Shown here: positions 1 through 6,973 of the stretch, one piece after another
Position numbering within the stretch: position 1 is the stretch's first letter
How the letters are laid out: every line of letters begins with the position of its first letter
Origin: Pseudomonas furukawaii
GTDB lineage: Bacteria > Pseudomonadota > Gammaproteobacteria > Pseudomonadales > Pseudomonadaceae
Assembly: GCF_002355475.1 (NCBI RefSeq)
Contig: NZ_AP014862.1
Span: 1,302,001 to 1,366,000, forward strand
DNA: 64,000 nt
Reading direction: 5' to 3'
The notes under the pieces: generated by a model
What the model saw: the letters and a program-made list of their open reading frames with translations, nothing else
What the model was told of the DNA's origin: nothing
Database searches by the model: none
Program-made: the position numbers and the translations under genes

Positions 1-3
1 CCC

Positions 4-879
4 ATGCCAATCTGCCAAGACCGTTCCGTCATCATCACCGGCGCCGGTGGCGGGCTGGGACGTGCCTACGCCCTGGCCTTCGCCGCCGAAGGCGCCAGGG
101 TGCTGGTCAACGACATCAACCTGCCCGCCGCCGAGGCGGTGGTGGCCGAGATCCGCGCCGCCGGTGGCCAGGCCCTCGCCAGCAACGGCGACATCACCGA
201 CTACGCCGCCGCCGGCGAGATCGTCCGCGCCGCCCTGGAGGCCTTCGGCGACCTCCACGTGCTGGTGAACAACGCCGGCATCTGCCGCGACCGCATGTTC
301 GCCAGCCTCACCGAAGCCGACTGGGACGCGGTGATGGCCGTGCACCTGAAAGGCCACTTCTGCCTCGCCAGCCATGCGGTGAAGTACTGGCGCGAACAGG
401 CCAAGGGCGGCGTCGCGGTCAATGCGCGCATCATCAACACCAGCTCCGGCGCCGGCCTGCAGGGCTCCATCGGCCAGTCCAACTACGCCGCCGCCAAGGG
501 CGGCATCGCCTCCCTCACGCTGGTGCAGGCGGCCGAACTGGCGCGCTACGGCATCACCGCCAACGCCCTGGCCCCCGCCGCCCGCACCGGCATGACCGAA
601 GCGGTGTTCGCCGAGGTGATGAAGAAGCCCGAGGACGGCTTCGACCACTTCGCCCCCGAGAACGTCGCGCCGCTGGTGGTCTGGCTGGGCTCGGAGGCCT
701 CCCGGGGCGTCACCGGGCGCATGTTCGAGGTGGAGGGCGGCAAGCTCTCCCTTGCCGATGGCTGGCGCAAGGGCCCGGAATTCGACAAGGGCGGCCGCTA
801 CCAGCCGGAGGAAGTGGGCGAGGTGATCGACCGCCTGCTGGCCGAAGCGGTGCCGGCGCAGAAGGTCTATGGCAGCTGA
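4..879 (+). CDS. SDR 3-hydroxyacyl-CoA dehydrogenase, steroid-type (Hsd4A-like)
   Basis: A 291-aa classical/extended short-chain dehydrogenase. The nucleotide-binding motif TGAGGGLG is near residue 12, NNAG near residue 90, and the catalytic Ser and YAAAK follow near residues 147-166. Its central and C-terminal parts (NTSSGAGLQGS, APENVAPLVVWLGSE, the long tail after the core) resemble, from memory, the actinobacterial Hsd4A/17beta-HSD4-type SDRs that oxidise 3-hydroxyacyl-CoA intermediates of steroid side chains. The start is the first ATG in the window; its upstream region is cut off. It is followed by a terminator hairpin, so it ends its own unit. The steroid context (genes from 5.8 to 16.2 kb) supports the role. 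SDR class certain, substrate inferred. Confidence 0.75.
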   Translation: MPICQDRSVIITGAGGGLGRAYALAFAAEGARVLVNDINLPAAEAVVAEIRAAGGQALASNGDITDYAAAGEIVRAALEAFGDLHVLVNNAGICRDRMFASLTEADWDAVMAVHLKGHFCLASHAVKYWREQAKGGVAVNARIINTSSGAGLQGSIGQSNYAAAKGGIASLTLVQAAELARYGITANALAPAARTGMTEAVFAEVMKKPEDGFDHFAPENVAPLVVWLGSEASRGVTGRMFEVEGGKLSLADGWRKGPEFDKGGRYQPEEVGEVIDRLLAEAVPAQKVYGS

Positions 880-902
880 GCCCTGACGTCATTCCCCGGA
901 TG

Positions 903-937
903 CGCCGCGCTCCACCAGGAGTCGCGGCGTTTCTCTT
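903..937 (+). terminator. Intrinsic terminator after the SDR gene
   Basis: CGCCGCG-CTCC pairs with GGAGT-CGCGGCG around a short ACCA loop with one bulge, followed by the T-rich run TTTCTCTT. It lies 24 nt after the SDR stop and separates the steroid gene from the accessory island. Confidence 0.65.
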
Positions 938-1012
938 GATGAACAGCGTTGCGCGGTGTGACTCCTCGGCAGGGCGTGCAGCGATACACCGCTTCCAACC
1001 GTGCCGGCACGA

Positions 1013-1420
1013 CTAGGTCATCCTGACTTCGTCCAAAAGCTCGGGGTGACGATCAAGCAGCTTGAGCAGCTTTACCAGAGCCAACGGCGGTTTGGTCTTG
1101 CCGTTCTCGTAGCGGGAGAATGCGTTGACACCACCACCGAAAATCTCTGCAGCTTCACGCTGGTCGAGCGCAAGCTTCTTGCGAACACGGGCGACAAAGC
1201 TCGGATCGACGATCGATGCGTTCACCTGCTTGTTGAACGCCAGCATCGCCGCACTGACTCGGGTCGACTCGCCCGCATCGAGAACCGTCTCGCCACAGGC
1301 CGGGCAGAAGTCACCGGTGACGGCCGGAATGGTGGTCGACTCGCCCTTGTAGGTGTGCGGCATATCGCGTGTGTCATGCACCAGTTCCGCCGCCGCACAG
1401 AATGGACATTTCATGTTCAT
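1013..1420 (-). CDS. mqsA: MqsA-type antitoxin and autorepressor
   Basis: A 135-aa two-domain antitoxin. The N-terminal zinc module carries two CxxC pairs (CPFC near residue 5, CPACGE near residue 40). The C-terminal XRE-type helix-turn-helix contains the family hallmark FGGGVNAFSRYE, as in E. coli MqsA. It neutralises MqsR and represses the operon by binding DNA. The first ATG overlaps the mqsR stop (ATGA). A second ATG two codons in (1414) has better spacing to the AAGGAG ribosome-binding site and may be the real start. Toxin precedes antitoxin, which is the normal mqsRA order. Confidence 0.92.
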   Translation of the reverse strand: MNMKCPFCAAAELVHDTRDMPHTYKGESTTIPAVTGDFCPACGETVLDAGESTRVSAAMLAFNKQVNASIVDPSFVARVRKKLALDQREAAEIFGGGVNAFSRYENGKTKPPLALVKLLKLLDRHPELLDEVRMT

Positions 1421-1713
1421 AGCTCCTTGAAGGACAGGATGAGCACGTCATCGATGATCGTGAGTTTCAGGTAGACCTCCCCAGCTTCCGTATGAGTCCT
1501 GTACACGTCTTGCCAAACCCTGTGATCGGCATGCGTGGTCATGCTCTTGTAGAAGTCTGCCGGGACCAGCGCCATGACAATCCCGACCATCCCTTCAAAG
1601 TCGAAGCCCAGCGATGCCGCGCCAGCCAGCGCAGACAGGGTTGAGCGTACTTTCCCTGCCTCGACCAAGGCTTTCACGACGGAAAGCTTGCAATGTGGAG
1701 TCCTTTTTTCCAT
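1417..1713 (-). CDS. mqsR: MqsR-type mRNA interferase toxin
   Basis: A 98-aa RelE-fold toxin that cleaves mRNA, in E. coli at GCU/GCA sites. It begins MEKRTPH and contains FYKSMTTHADHRVWQDVY and the C-terminal LILSFKE, closely matching E. coli MqsR. I chose the ATG at 1713 rather than the GTG at 1722 because E. coli MqsR starts with the same MEKRTPH. The gene is intact and overlaps mqsA. The MqsA operator lies 13 bp upstream of the start, so the pair is probably functional and autoregulated. Confidence 0.92.
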   Translation of the reverse strand: MEKRTPHCKLSVVKALVEAGKVRSTLSALAGAASLGFDFEGMVGIVMALVPADFYKSMTTHADHRVWQDVYRTHTEAGEVYLKLTIIDDVLILSFKEL

Positions 1714-1725
1714 GGAAGTCACGCT

Positions 1726-1738
1726 AACCTACTAGGTT
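1726..1738. promoter_or_regulatory. MqsA operator palindrome
   Basis: AACCT-ACT-AGGTT is an exact match to the established MqsA recognition palindrome AACCT-N3-AGGTT. It lies immediately upstream of the mqsR start, where repression by MqsA or the MqsRA complex would block transcription. Confidence 0.9.
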
Positions 1739-1895
1739 AAATTTGGCAATTTGGTTAAACCCACCCTGGGGAGCCGCGCAAAGCCAAAGGCCTCCCCAGA
1801 GCTGAGAGGGCGCACTCCACCGCAAATCATCCAACCCGGCGTCAGAGTCTCCATCCCCGCCAACGCCCACAGACGGGGTCCGTCGTGATCGATGC

Positions 1896-2363
1896 TCACA
1901 CCGGCGCCCCCCAGCCCGAGGTCATCAACGCCGGCAGGTCCCGCCAGGCCACCCAGACGTCGCCTTGCCAGCGCACCACCGCAATCTGTCGGCCGTCACA
2001 GGTCAGGAGGTCCCGGCGCGGCGCCGCATCCGGCACCCGGTGATAGTCATGCAGCGTCGGCACCAGCACCTCGCCGAGCCAGCGGCCTATTCCGTCATGC
2101 TCCGGCCCGCCGAACCGGAACAGCGCCTTGTAGGCACCGCCATCGCTGATGGCCGCCACCTCCTCGTGACCGTCATGGCCGTAGTCGAGACGCAGCCGGC
2201 GTTGCTCGTAGGGCGCAAGGGCCTGGAGCAGGGGGCGGGCATCCCGTTGGCCGATCAGCCGGGCGAAGTCCCGGGCGACGAACCAGGGCTGGTTGTCGAC
2301 CATCAGGGCGCGCAGGCGATGGGTGTCGCGGAGGAATACGAGGGGGGTGTATGCGTCGTGCAT
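1896..2363 (-). CDS. BRO family N-terminal domain protein (phage antirepressor-like)
   Basis: A 155-aa protein. Its first ~100 residues (FLRDTHRLRAL, NQPWFVARDFARLIG, ISDGGAYKALFRFG, WLGEVLVPTL) have the layout of a BRO-N domain, the DNA-binding domain of phage and baculovirus antirepressors. The last ~40 residues repeat part of that pattern (DGRQIAVVRWQGDVWVAWRDL), which may be a second degenerate copy. There is no antirepressor C-terminal domain and no phage genes nearby, so it is an orphan of unknown role. Three CCAATGTTG sites lie upstream. It belongs to the accessory island with mqsRA and the PAAR effector. Confidence 0.75.
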   Translation of the reverse strand: MHDAYTPLVFLRDTHRLRALMVDNQPWFVARDFARLIGQRDARPLLQALAPYEQRRLRLDYGHDGHEEVAAISDGGAYKALFRFGGPEHDGIGRWLGEVLVPTLHDYHRVPDAAPRRDLLTCDGRQIAVVRWQGDVWVAWRDLPALMTSGWGAPV

Positions 2364-3043
2364 GGCGTAACTCCAATGTTGAGTTGACGACCGCCGCCCA
2401 CGCCGTCATTCGAGGGGGGCAAGTCACGCGGGGTTGACAGACCGGCAACATTGGAACCGGCAGGCCACGAGGACCTCCCCGCGCGACCTGCCATGGAGCA
2501 GTGCAGCTGAGTGCTGCATATGCGTGCAAGAGCCTGCAAAAAACGTCCGCCGTTTTCCGCATGCACCCTGCGGCGCAATCGCGCCAATGTTGCTTCGGGC
2601 TGTCAAACCCGGCCACGGGATTGACCGTGACGGAGCGGACACTAGCCAGGGCGCGCGTAGGGCCTCAAGGCTAATGGTGGGTGGGAAATTTCTCTGTAGG
2701 TTGGAGAAATTACAGTCAGAGATATCTGTAGGAATTGGTCGCGCGGGGGAAGTTGTTGCGTTGGACCAACAGTTCTTGTGATTCGGCTACAGGTGGGGAG
2801 CTGCCGTATTCCACCGGCAACTTTCACCACATTTGTATTCCAGCGATTGTCGCCCGCCTGTCCAGGGAGCCGGACCCGGGGTAAGAGCAAGAAGTGCGCT
2901 TCGGCCAGGGTCAACAACCTCAAGTGCTCCATTAAGGCTATCTATTCAGGTGTTTTTTTGACCAGTTCCAGATTGATCCTACAGCCACCGGCTCGTGGTA
3001 TGTGCCTTGATTGCGGCTCAGTTTCTACGATCGGGAAAAGGAT
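2364..3043. other. 680-bp non-coding stretch between the BRO-N gene and the PAAR effector
   Basis: No convincing gene: open frames here overlap one another and lack recognisable domains or good starts. It contains the three CCAATGTTG repeats listed separately, and a stem of AATTTCTC (2687-2694) with GAGAAATT (2704-2711). Part of it is less GC-rich than the flanks. It probably holds the promoters of the two divergent genes. Confidence 0.5.
2373..2592. promoter_or_regulatory. Three copies of CCAATGTTG upstream of the BRO-N gene
   Basis: CCAATGTTG occurs at 2373-2381, inverted at 2446-2454 (CAACATTGG) and direct again at 2584-2592. The last two form a 10-bp inverted repeat (GCAACATTGG / CCAATGTTGC). 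Three copies of one 9-mer in 220 bp next to a gene with a putative DNA-binding domain suggest an operator. No binding evidence can be read from sequence. Confidence 0.4.
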
Positions 3044-4678
3044 ATGGCCGTTGGATATTTCATTCGAAAGGGCGATAGAACAACCTGTGGAGGGGTGGTC
3101 CTGGATGGCCACCCGAGCTTTCGCATGCACGGTATTCCCGTGGCGCGAGAGGGGGATCCCGTCACCTGCGGCAAGGATGGTCAGCGCTATGTGATTGCTG
3201 GAGGTATTCAGCATTTCATGGCGAAAGGGCGTGTGGCTGGCACGCTGGATAGCTTTAGCACCTGTCCTTGTAACGCTCGCTTGATCCACTCTTTGCCAAG
3301 TGCGACCTATAAGTCGGCTCCTTCTCCCGGGGCAGCCTCCACCCCCTTTCCAGCAGTACCTGCGGGGCATGCCCGGCAGTCCCTATCCAGGCCGCCGGAG
3401 CGCGCATCTCTGGCCGAAAATGTGTCTGCCGGAAATCCGGCTGGTGTGCTCTCGCCAAAGGGCTGCGTCTTCGCCAAGTGTGTGAAGCTGCCCAACTCGG
3501 TAATCGACTACAACACGACTTCAGGTTCCTTCCCGGTCGATGACGTGAGTGATTACGGCAACCTCGTGCTGTTGGGGGGGCGTGAGCTGGATGACAGTGG
3601 CAACGTGCGGCTCCAGAAGATCAGCGGAAATCCTCCCGCTGGTTTTGGCTCCTTGGCAGTGCGTGGACTTGCGCCTTCGGGGGCTGTGGAGTCCTGTGGC
3701 GGACTCTGTGATGCGGCTTCCGCAGGCGGAGCGGTGGCTGGTGGTGGGCGTGTCGTCGTTGGCGCTGGCGGTCGCGCGGTCGGTAGCGGCATCCTCACGG
3801 GCGGGGTCGTCGGCGGTGCGCTGCTGGGTGTCGTAGCGATGCTCTGGCCGTCCGGCTTGGGGGATAGCGCGCTCTACACGGAAGAGCAGCTTCGCGCGAT
3901 GAAGCAGGGGCGAACCCGGGTTCGGATTCGGGTTGAACAGCAGTCCGACGGCAGCCTGAAAGGCTACGGCTACAACACGCAGCTGCGCAGCGATTGGGAA
4001 ATGATCCCGGTTGTTCAGTTCACCCCAATCGGTAGCCAGATGGTCGCCGACTTCGGCGGCGGTGTTGAGCTGATCTGGACGCCTGCCGCCACTCCTTCTG
4101 ACACGCTGGGCATCCCCGCCCTGGACGCGGCTCCCCAGGCACCGCAGATCACTATCTACCCACCTGCAGAGCAGTCCGACAGGCTCATCGTCAATCCAAT
4201 CTACCCGCCGGAGTATCGGGATTTCATCCTGGTGTTTCCGGCGGGATCCGGAATTGCGCCGCTCTACATCGTGATGAATGCCCGGCATGACCCGGGAGTT
4301 GTCACTGGGACTGGCGAGGATGTGTTCGGGATCTGGTTGGCAGGTGCCAGCGAAGGGCTTGGGGCGCCGATTCCGAAAAATGTTGCGAATGAACTGCGAG
4401 GCAGGAGCTTTAATAGCTTCGATGCCTTTAGGAGGGCTTTCTGGAAGGCTGTGTCTAACGATCCTGTACTAACGGCGCAATTCATTCCGCAGAACACTAC
4501 GCGTATGACGGTTGGCAAGGCTCCTCGTGTCCGTAGGAAGGACAGTGTTGGAGGTAGACGCTCATTTGAGTTGCATCACTTGGACAACGTGTCCAAAGGT
4601 GGCGGTGTCTATGATGTCGACAACCTCCGGATCAACACTCCCAGAAACCATATTGACCTGCATCGAGGTGGTAAATAG
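3044..4678 (+). CDS. PAAR-domain T6SS effector with pyocin-S domain and C-terminal HNH DNase
   Basis: A 544-aa toxin for interbacterial killing. Residues 1-90 form a PAAR-type spike tip (GDRTTCGGVVLDGH, VAREGDPVTCG). A Gly/Ala-rich hydrophobic segment lies near residues 225-275, and a pyocin-S-like region near 285-440. The C-terminal HNH nuclease of the colicin E9/pyocin S type contains FELHHLDNVSKGG and HIDLH, so it is a DNase. The ATG at 3044 is preferred over the TTG at 3011 because GGGAAAAGG lies just upstream and the PAAR domain starts there. No vgrG or T6SS structural genes are in the window, so it is an orphan effector. Its immunity gene follows after 3 bp. Confidence 0.88.
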   Translation: MAVGYFIRKGDRTTCGGVVLDGHPSFRMHGIPVAREGDPVTCGKDGQRYVIAGGIQHFMAKGRVAGTLDSFSTCPCNARLIHSLPSATYKSAPSPGAASTPFPAVPAGHARQSLSRPPERASLAENVSAGNPAGVLSPKGCVFAKCVKLPNSVIDYNTTSGSFPVDDVSDYGNLVLLGGRELDDSGNVRLQKISGNPPAGFGSLAVRGLAPSGAVESCGGLCDAASAGGAVAGGGRVVVGAGGRAVGSGILTGGVVGGALLGVVAMLWPSGLGDSALYTEEQLRAMKQGRTRVRIRVEQQSDGSLKGYGYNTQLRSDWEMIPVVQFTPIGSQMVADFGGGVELIWTPAATPSDTLGIPALDAAPQAPQITIYPPAEQSDRLIVNPIYPPEYRDFILVFPAGSGIAPLYIVMNARHDPGVVTGTGEDVFGIWLAGASEGLGAPIPKNVANELRGRSFNSFDAFRRAFWKAVSNDPVLTAQFIPQNTTRMTVGKAPRVRRKDSVGGRRSFELHHLDNVSKGGGVYDVDNLRINTPRNHIDLHRGGK

Positions 4679-4681
4679 CTC

Positions 4682-4951
4682 ATGGATAACCTTATGAAAG
4701 ACAGATTCTCCGATTACACGGAAGCCGAGTTTGTCCAACTGCTGAGGGAGCTGTACAAGGAGGATGCTGCGGATACAGACGAGCGTGCTGATGTTCTGCT
4801 TCTTCACTTTGAAAAGGTGAGCGAACATCCCGACGGATCAGACCTCATCTACTACCCTGAACCGGGTGCGGACAGTTCCCCCGAGGGTGTAACGCGCACA
4901 GTGAAAGAGTGGCGTGCAGCCAACGGACTTCCTGGTTTCAAATCCAACTGA
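4682..4951 (+). CDS. E9/S2-type colicin-pyocin DNase immunity protein
   Basis: An 89-aa acidic Im family protein (four-helix Im2/Im7/Im8/Im9 fold) that binds and blocks the HNH DNase. It carries the specificity region in helix II and the invariant helix III region SDLIYYPEPG, followed by SPEGVTRTVKEWRAANGLPGF. It starts 3 bp after the nuclease stop, as in colicin operons, so it is the cognate immunity protein. A long hairpin follows 12 nt after its stop. Confidence 0.93.
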   Translation: MDNLMKDRFSDYTEAEFVQLLRELYKEDAADTDERADVLLLHFEKVSEHPDGSDLIYYPEPGADSSPEGVTRTVKEWRAANGLPGFKSN

Positions 4952-4963
4952 CACGACAAACGG

Positions 4964-5004
4964 GGAGTGACAATAGCCGGGGAAGCCTCGGCTATCGTCA
5001 CTCC
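4964..5004 (+). terminator. Long hairpin after the first immunity gene
   Basis: GGAGTGACAATAGCCG pairs with CGGCTATCGTCACTCC (one wobble) around GGGAAGCCT. No U-tract follows, so it may stabilise the 3' end rather than act as a classic terminator. A related hairpin follows the second immunity gene. Confidence 0.55.
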
Positions 5005-5013
5005 ACGGTGCAG

Positions 5014-5120
5014 TGGACTTGCTCCTATCAAACCGGACACCGGCACCCCGTTAAGTTGACGCCTCAGCTGAGCGCCTGAACTCCCGAGGTGAGCGGTATT
5101 TCAGGGCACTGTGGGGATGC
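5014..5120 (-). mobile_element. Remnant of an IS3-family insertion sequence (transposase C-terminus plus end)
   Basis: On the minus strand, codons ending at the TAA at 5051-5053 read HPHSALKYRSPREFRRS, followed by AEAST and stop. This matches the C-terminal RPHSAL...SPREF signature of IS3-family OrfB transposases. Downstream of the stop, 5014-5050 resembles an IS end, with TGGAC at its outer edge. The rest of the element is missing. The remnant begins where a relic of an HNH nuclease gene ends, so an insertion followed by deletion is likely. Confidence 0.7.
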
Positions 5121-5121
5121 T

Positions 5122-5174
5122 CGCGTATAACGGTTGACAAGGTTCCTCGTGTCCGTATGAGGGACAGTGATGGA
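5122..5174 (+). pseudogene. Relic of a second HNH nuclease C-terminal domain
   Basis: These 53 bases match 4500-4552 inside the intact nuclease gene at 47 positions. They encode RITVDKVPRVRMRDSDG against RMTVGKAPRVRRKDSVGG in the effector. The fragment stops before the catalytic His residues and runs out of frame into the ATG of the second immunity gene. It is therefore the scar of a second nuclease-immunity cassette that lost its toxin. Confidence 0.85.
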
Positions 5175-5451
5175 CTTTCAGGACAAGACAAATCTTTCTG
5201 AATACACGGAAGCTGAATTCCTCTCCTTTCTTCGAGAGTTCTTCGAAGACACCAAGAACTTGAGAGGAGCGGAGCTTGAGCGCTATATCAGCAAACTTGC
5301 CGATCATTTCGTAAAAGTCACAGAACACCCCAGAGGCTCGGATTTGATCTTCTACCCCGCTCCTGGAGTAGATGACGGCCCCGAGGGTTTGTTAGAAGAG
5401 GTGAAGAAGTGGCGTGCGGCCAACGGACTTCCTGGCTTCAAGTCCAGCTGA
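5170..5451 (+). CDS. Second, orphan colicin/pyocin DNase immunity protein
   Basis: A 93-aa Im family protein, paralogous to the first immunity protein. Helix III reads SDLIFYPAPG, followed by GPEGLLEEVKKWRAANGLPGF. The helix I-II region (residues ~10-45) differs strongly from the first copy, as expected if it recognises a different nuclease. The ATG at 5170 is preferred to the GTG at 5167. It has no complete toxin: only the relic at 5122-5174 precedes it, and the cassette hairpin follows. Such orphan immunity genes can protect against related strains' toxins. Confidence 0.9.
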   Translation: MDFQDKTNLSEYTEAEFLSFLREFFEDTKNLRGAELERYISKLADHFVKVTEHPRGSDLIFYPAPGVDDGPEGLLEEVKKWRAANGLPGFKSS

Positions 5452-5462
5452 CACGGCAAGTA

Positions 5463-5505
5463 GGTAATGGCGATAGCCGGGGAAGCCTCGGCTATTGCCA
5501 TCGCC
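5463..5505 (+). terminator. Hairpin after the second immunity gene
   Basis: GGTAATGGCGATAGCCG pairs imperfectly with CGGCTATTGCCATCGCC, with the same GGGAAGCCT loop as the hairpin at 4964-5004. The shared loop and inner stem show that the two immunity genes were duplicated together with their 3' ends. No U-tract. Confidence 0.5.
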
Positions 5506-5815
5506 CTGACGGAGAAGAGGACGTGCCTATCTTTCCTGCGCTAATGCGTCCTGGCTGCTCAACAGTACCGCGACCTCGTCTCAAGCCCCTCCGCGCTCTT
5601 CATAAGATGCCTTGCCCCGGGGCACAGGCCTTGCGCAGCCCCTCGGCCCCAATGCCTGTCTGATCCCTCCTTGCCTTTACCTGCGCGCTATCCCGCCTCC
5701 CTGCAACGGCCTTTCGCACGCACAAGCGCCCTGTCGTCCATCCGGACGATTCCCTGCCGCTGCCAAGTCGCCAGACTTCTTCCCGAGCCCTGGGAATCAC
5801 AAGAAAGGCAGCCTT
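5506..5815. other. 310-bp region upstream of the acyl-CoA dehydrogenase operon
   Basis: No gene is supported. It holds the dyad CGTCC-ATC-CGGACG at 5735-5748 (listed separately) and presumably the operon promoter. A weak ribosome-binding site (AGAAAGG) lies just before the ATG at 5816. Confidence 0.5.
5735..5748. promoter_or_regulatory. GTCC-N4-GGAC dyad, candidate steroid-regulon operator
   Basis: CGTCCATCCGGACG is a dyad. The extended string GTCC-NNN-CGGACGAT recurs at 12528-12542 in front of the tesD-like gene, so both plus-strand steroid operons carry the motif. Confidence 0.45.
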
Positions 5816-6973
5816 ATGGAATTCGCGTTCAGCGATGAGCAGGAGATGATCCGCGAGTCCGCCGAGAGCTTTCTCGCGGATGTATCCGACTCCGCCGCCG
5901 TGCGTGCGGCGATGGCCTCCGAGCGGGGCTACGACCCGGAACTCTGGCAGCGTCTGTGCCGCGAGATGGTCTGGCCGGCGATCCACATTCCCGAGGCCCA
6001 TGGCGGGCTGGGGCTGGGGTTCGTCGAGTTGGCGATCCTGCTGGAGCAGATGGGGCGCCGGCTGTTCTGTTCCCCCTTCTTCGCCACGGCCTGCCTGGCC
6101 ACGCCGGCCCTGCTGCTGGCCGGCAACGAGGCGCCGAAGGCGCGCTGGTTGCCGCAACTGGCCGACGGCAGCCTGACCGCGACCCTGGCCTATGCCAGCA
6201 ACAGCGCCAATGGCCTGGAGGCGGTGCATGCGAGCGTTCGCGCCGAGGGCAAGGGCTACGTCATCGAAGGCCGGCTGCGGCAGGTGGTGGATGGCCATAG
6301 CGCCGGCCTGCTGATCGTCGCAGCGCGCGGGGCATCGGGCATCGCGCTGTTTGCGGTGCCGGCCGATACCCCCGGCGTGCGCCGGCGCCTGCTGCCGACC
6401 CTGGACCAGACCCGCAAGCTCGCCGAGGTGGAGCTGGCGCATGTCTACCTGGGGCCGGAGGCACGGCTGGATGAGGACGGGCAGGGCGCCGCGCTGCTGG
6501 AGAAGGTCCTGCAACTGGCCTGCGTGGCCCAGGCCGCCGAGCAGGTGGGCGGCGCCCAGCAGGCTCTGGACCTGACCCTGGCCTATGTGTCCGAGCGCCA
6601 GCAGTTCGGCCGCAGCATCGCCAGCTTCCAGGCCATCAAGCACCGCATGGCGGACATGATGCTGCAGCTGGAGTGCGCCCGTTCCGCCGCGCTCTATGCC
6701 GCCTGCGTCGCCGAGGAGGCGCTGGTCGCCGGCGGTGATGCGCAGGTGGCCGCCGAGTTGCCGCTGGCCTCGGCGCTGGCCAAGGCGCGCTGCTCGGAGG
6801 CCTTCTTCCACTGCGCCGCCGAGTCGATCCAGCTGCATGGCGGCGTCGGCTTCACCTGGGAATACGACCCGCACCTCTACTTCAAGCGCGCCCGCGCCAG
6901 CGAGGCCTTCCTCGGCGCGCCGTCCTGGCACCGGGAGCGCATCGCCACCGCGCTATTGGGAGAACCGGCATGA
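5816..6973 (+). CDS. Acyl-CoA dehydrogenase subunit, steroid-type heteromeric pair
   Basis: A 385-aa ACAD fold protein: N-terminal helical domain from EFAFSDEQEMIRE, middle beta domain, and C-terminal FAD-binding part with RQQFGRSIASFQAIKHRMADM and QLHGGVGFTWEYD. At the position of the MCAD catalytic Glu (YEGT in that enzyme) the local sequence is FKRARAS, so this subunit has no base there. The next gene is a second ACAD overlapping by 4 bp. Such paired ACADs are typical of the alpha2beta2 enzymes of steroid side-chain and ring catabolism. The ATG at 5816 follows AGAAAGG and begins the ACAD homology. Confidence 0.85.
   Translation: MEFAFSDEQEMIRESAESFLADVSDSAAVRAAMASERGYDPELWQRLCREMVWPAIHIPEAHGGLGLGFVELAILLEQMGRRLFCSPFFATACLATPALLLAGNEAPKARWLPQLADGSLTATLAYASNSANGLEAVHASVRAEGKGYVIEGRLRQVVDGHSAGLLIVAARGASGIALFAVPADTPGVRRRLLPTLDQTRKLAEVELAHVYLGPEARLDEDGQGAALLEKVLQLACVAQAAEQVGGAQQALDLTLAYVSERQQFGRSIASFQAIKHRMADMMLQLECARSAALYAACVAEEALVAGGDAQVAAELPLASALAKARCSEAFFHCAAESIQLHGGVGFTWEYDPHLYFKRARASEAFLGAPSWHRERIATALLGEPA

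Noticed and set aside
2434-2781. A 115-codon plus-strand frame in the BRO-N/effector gap
   Set aside because: No domain, poor codon usage for this genome, no ribosome-binding site, and it overlaps the repeated 9-mer sites.
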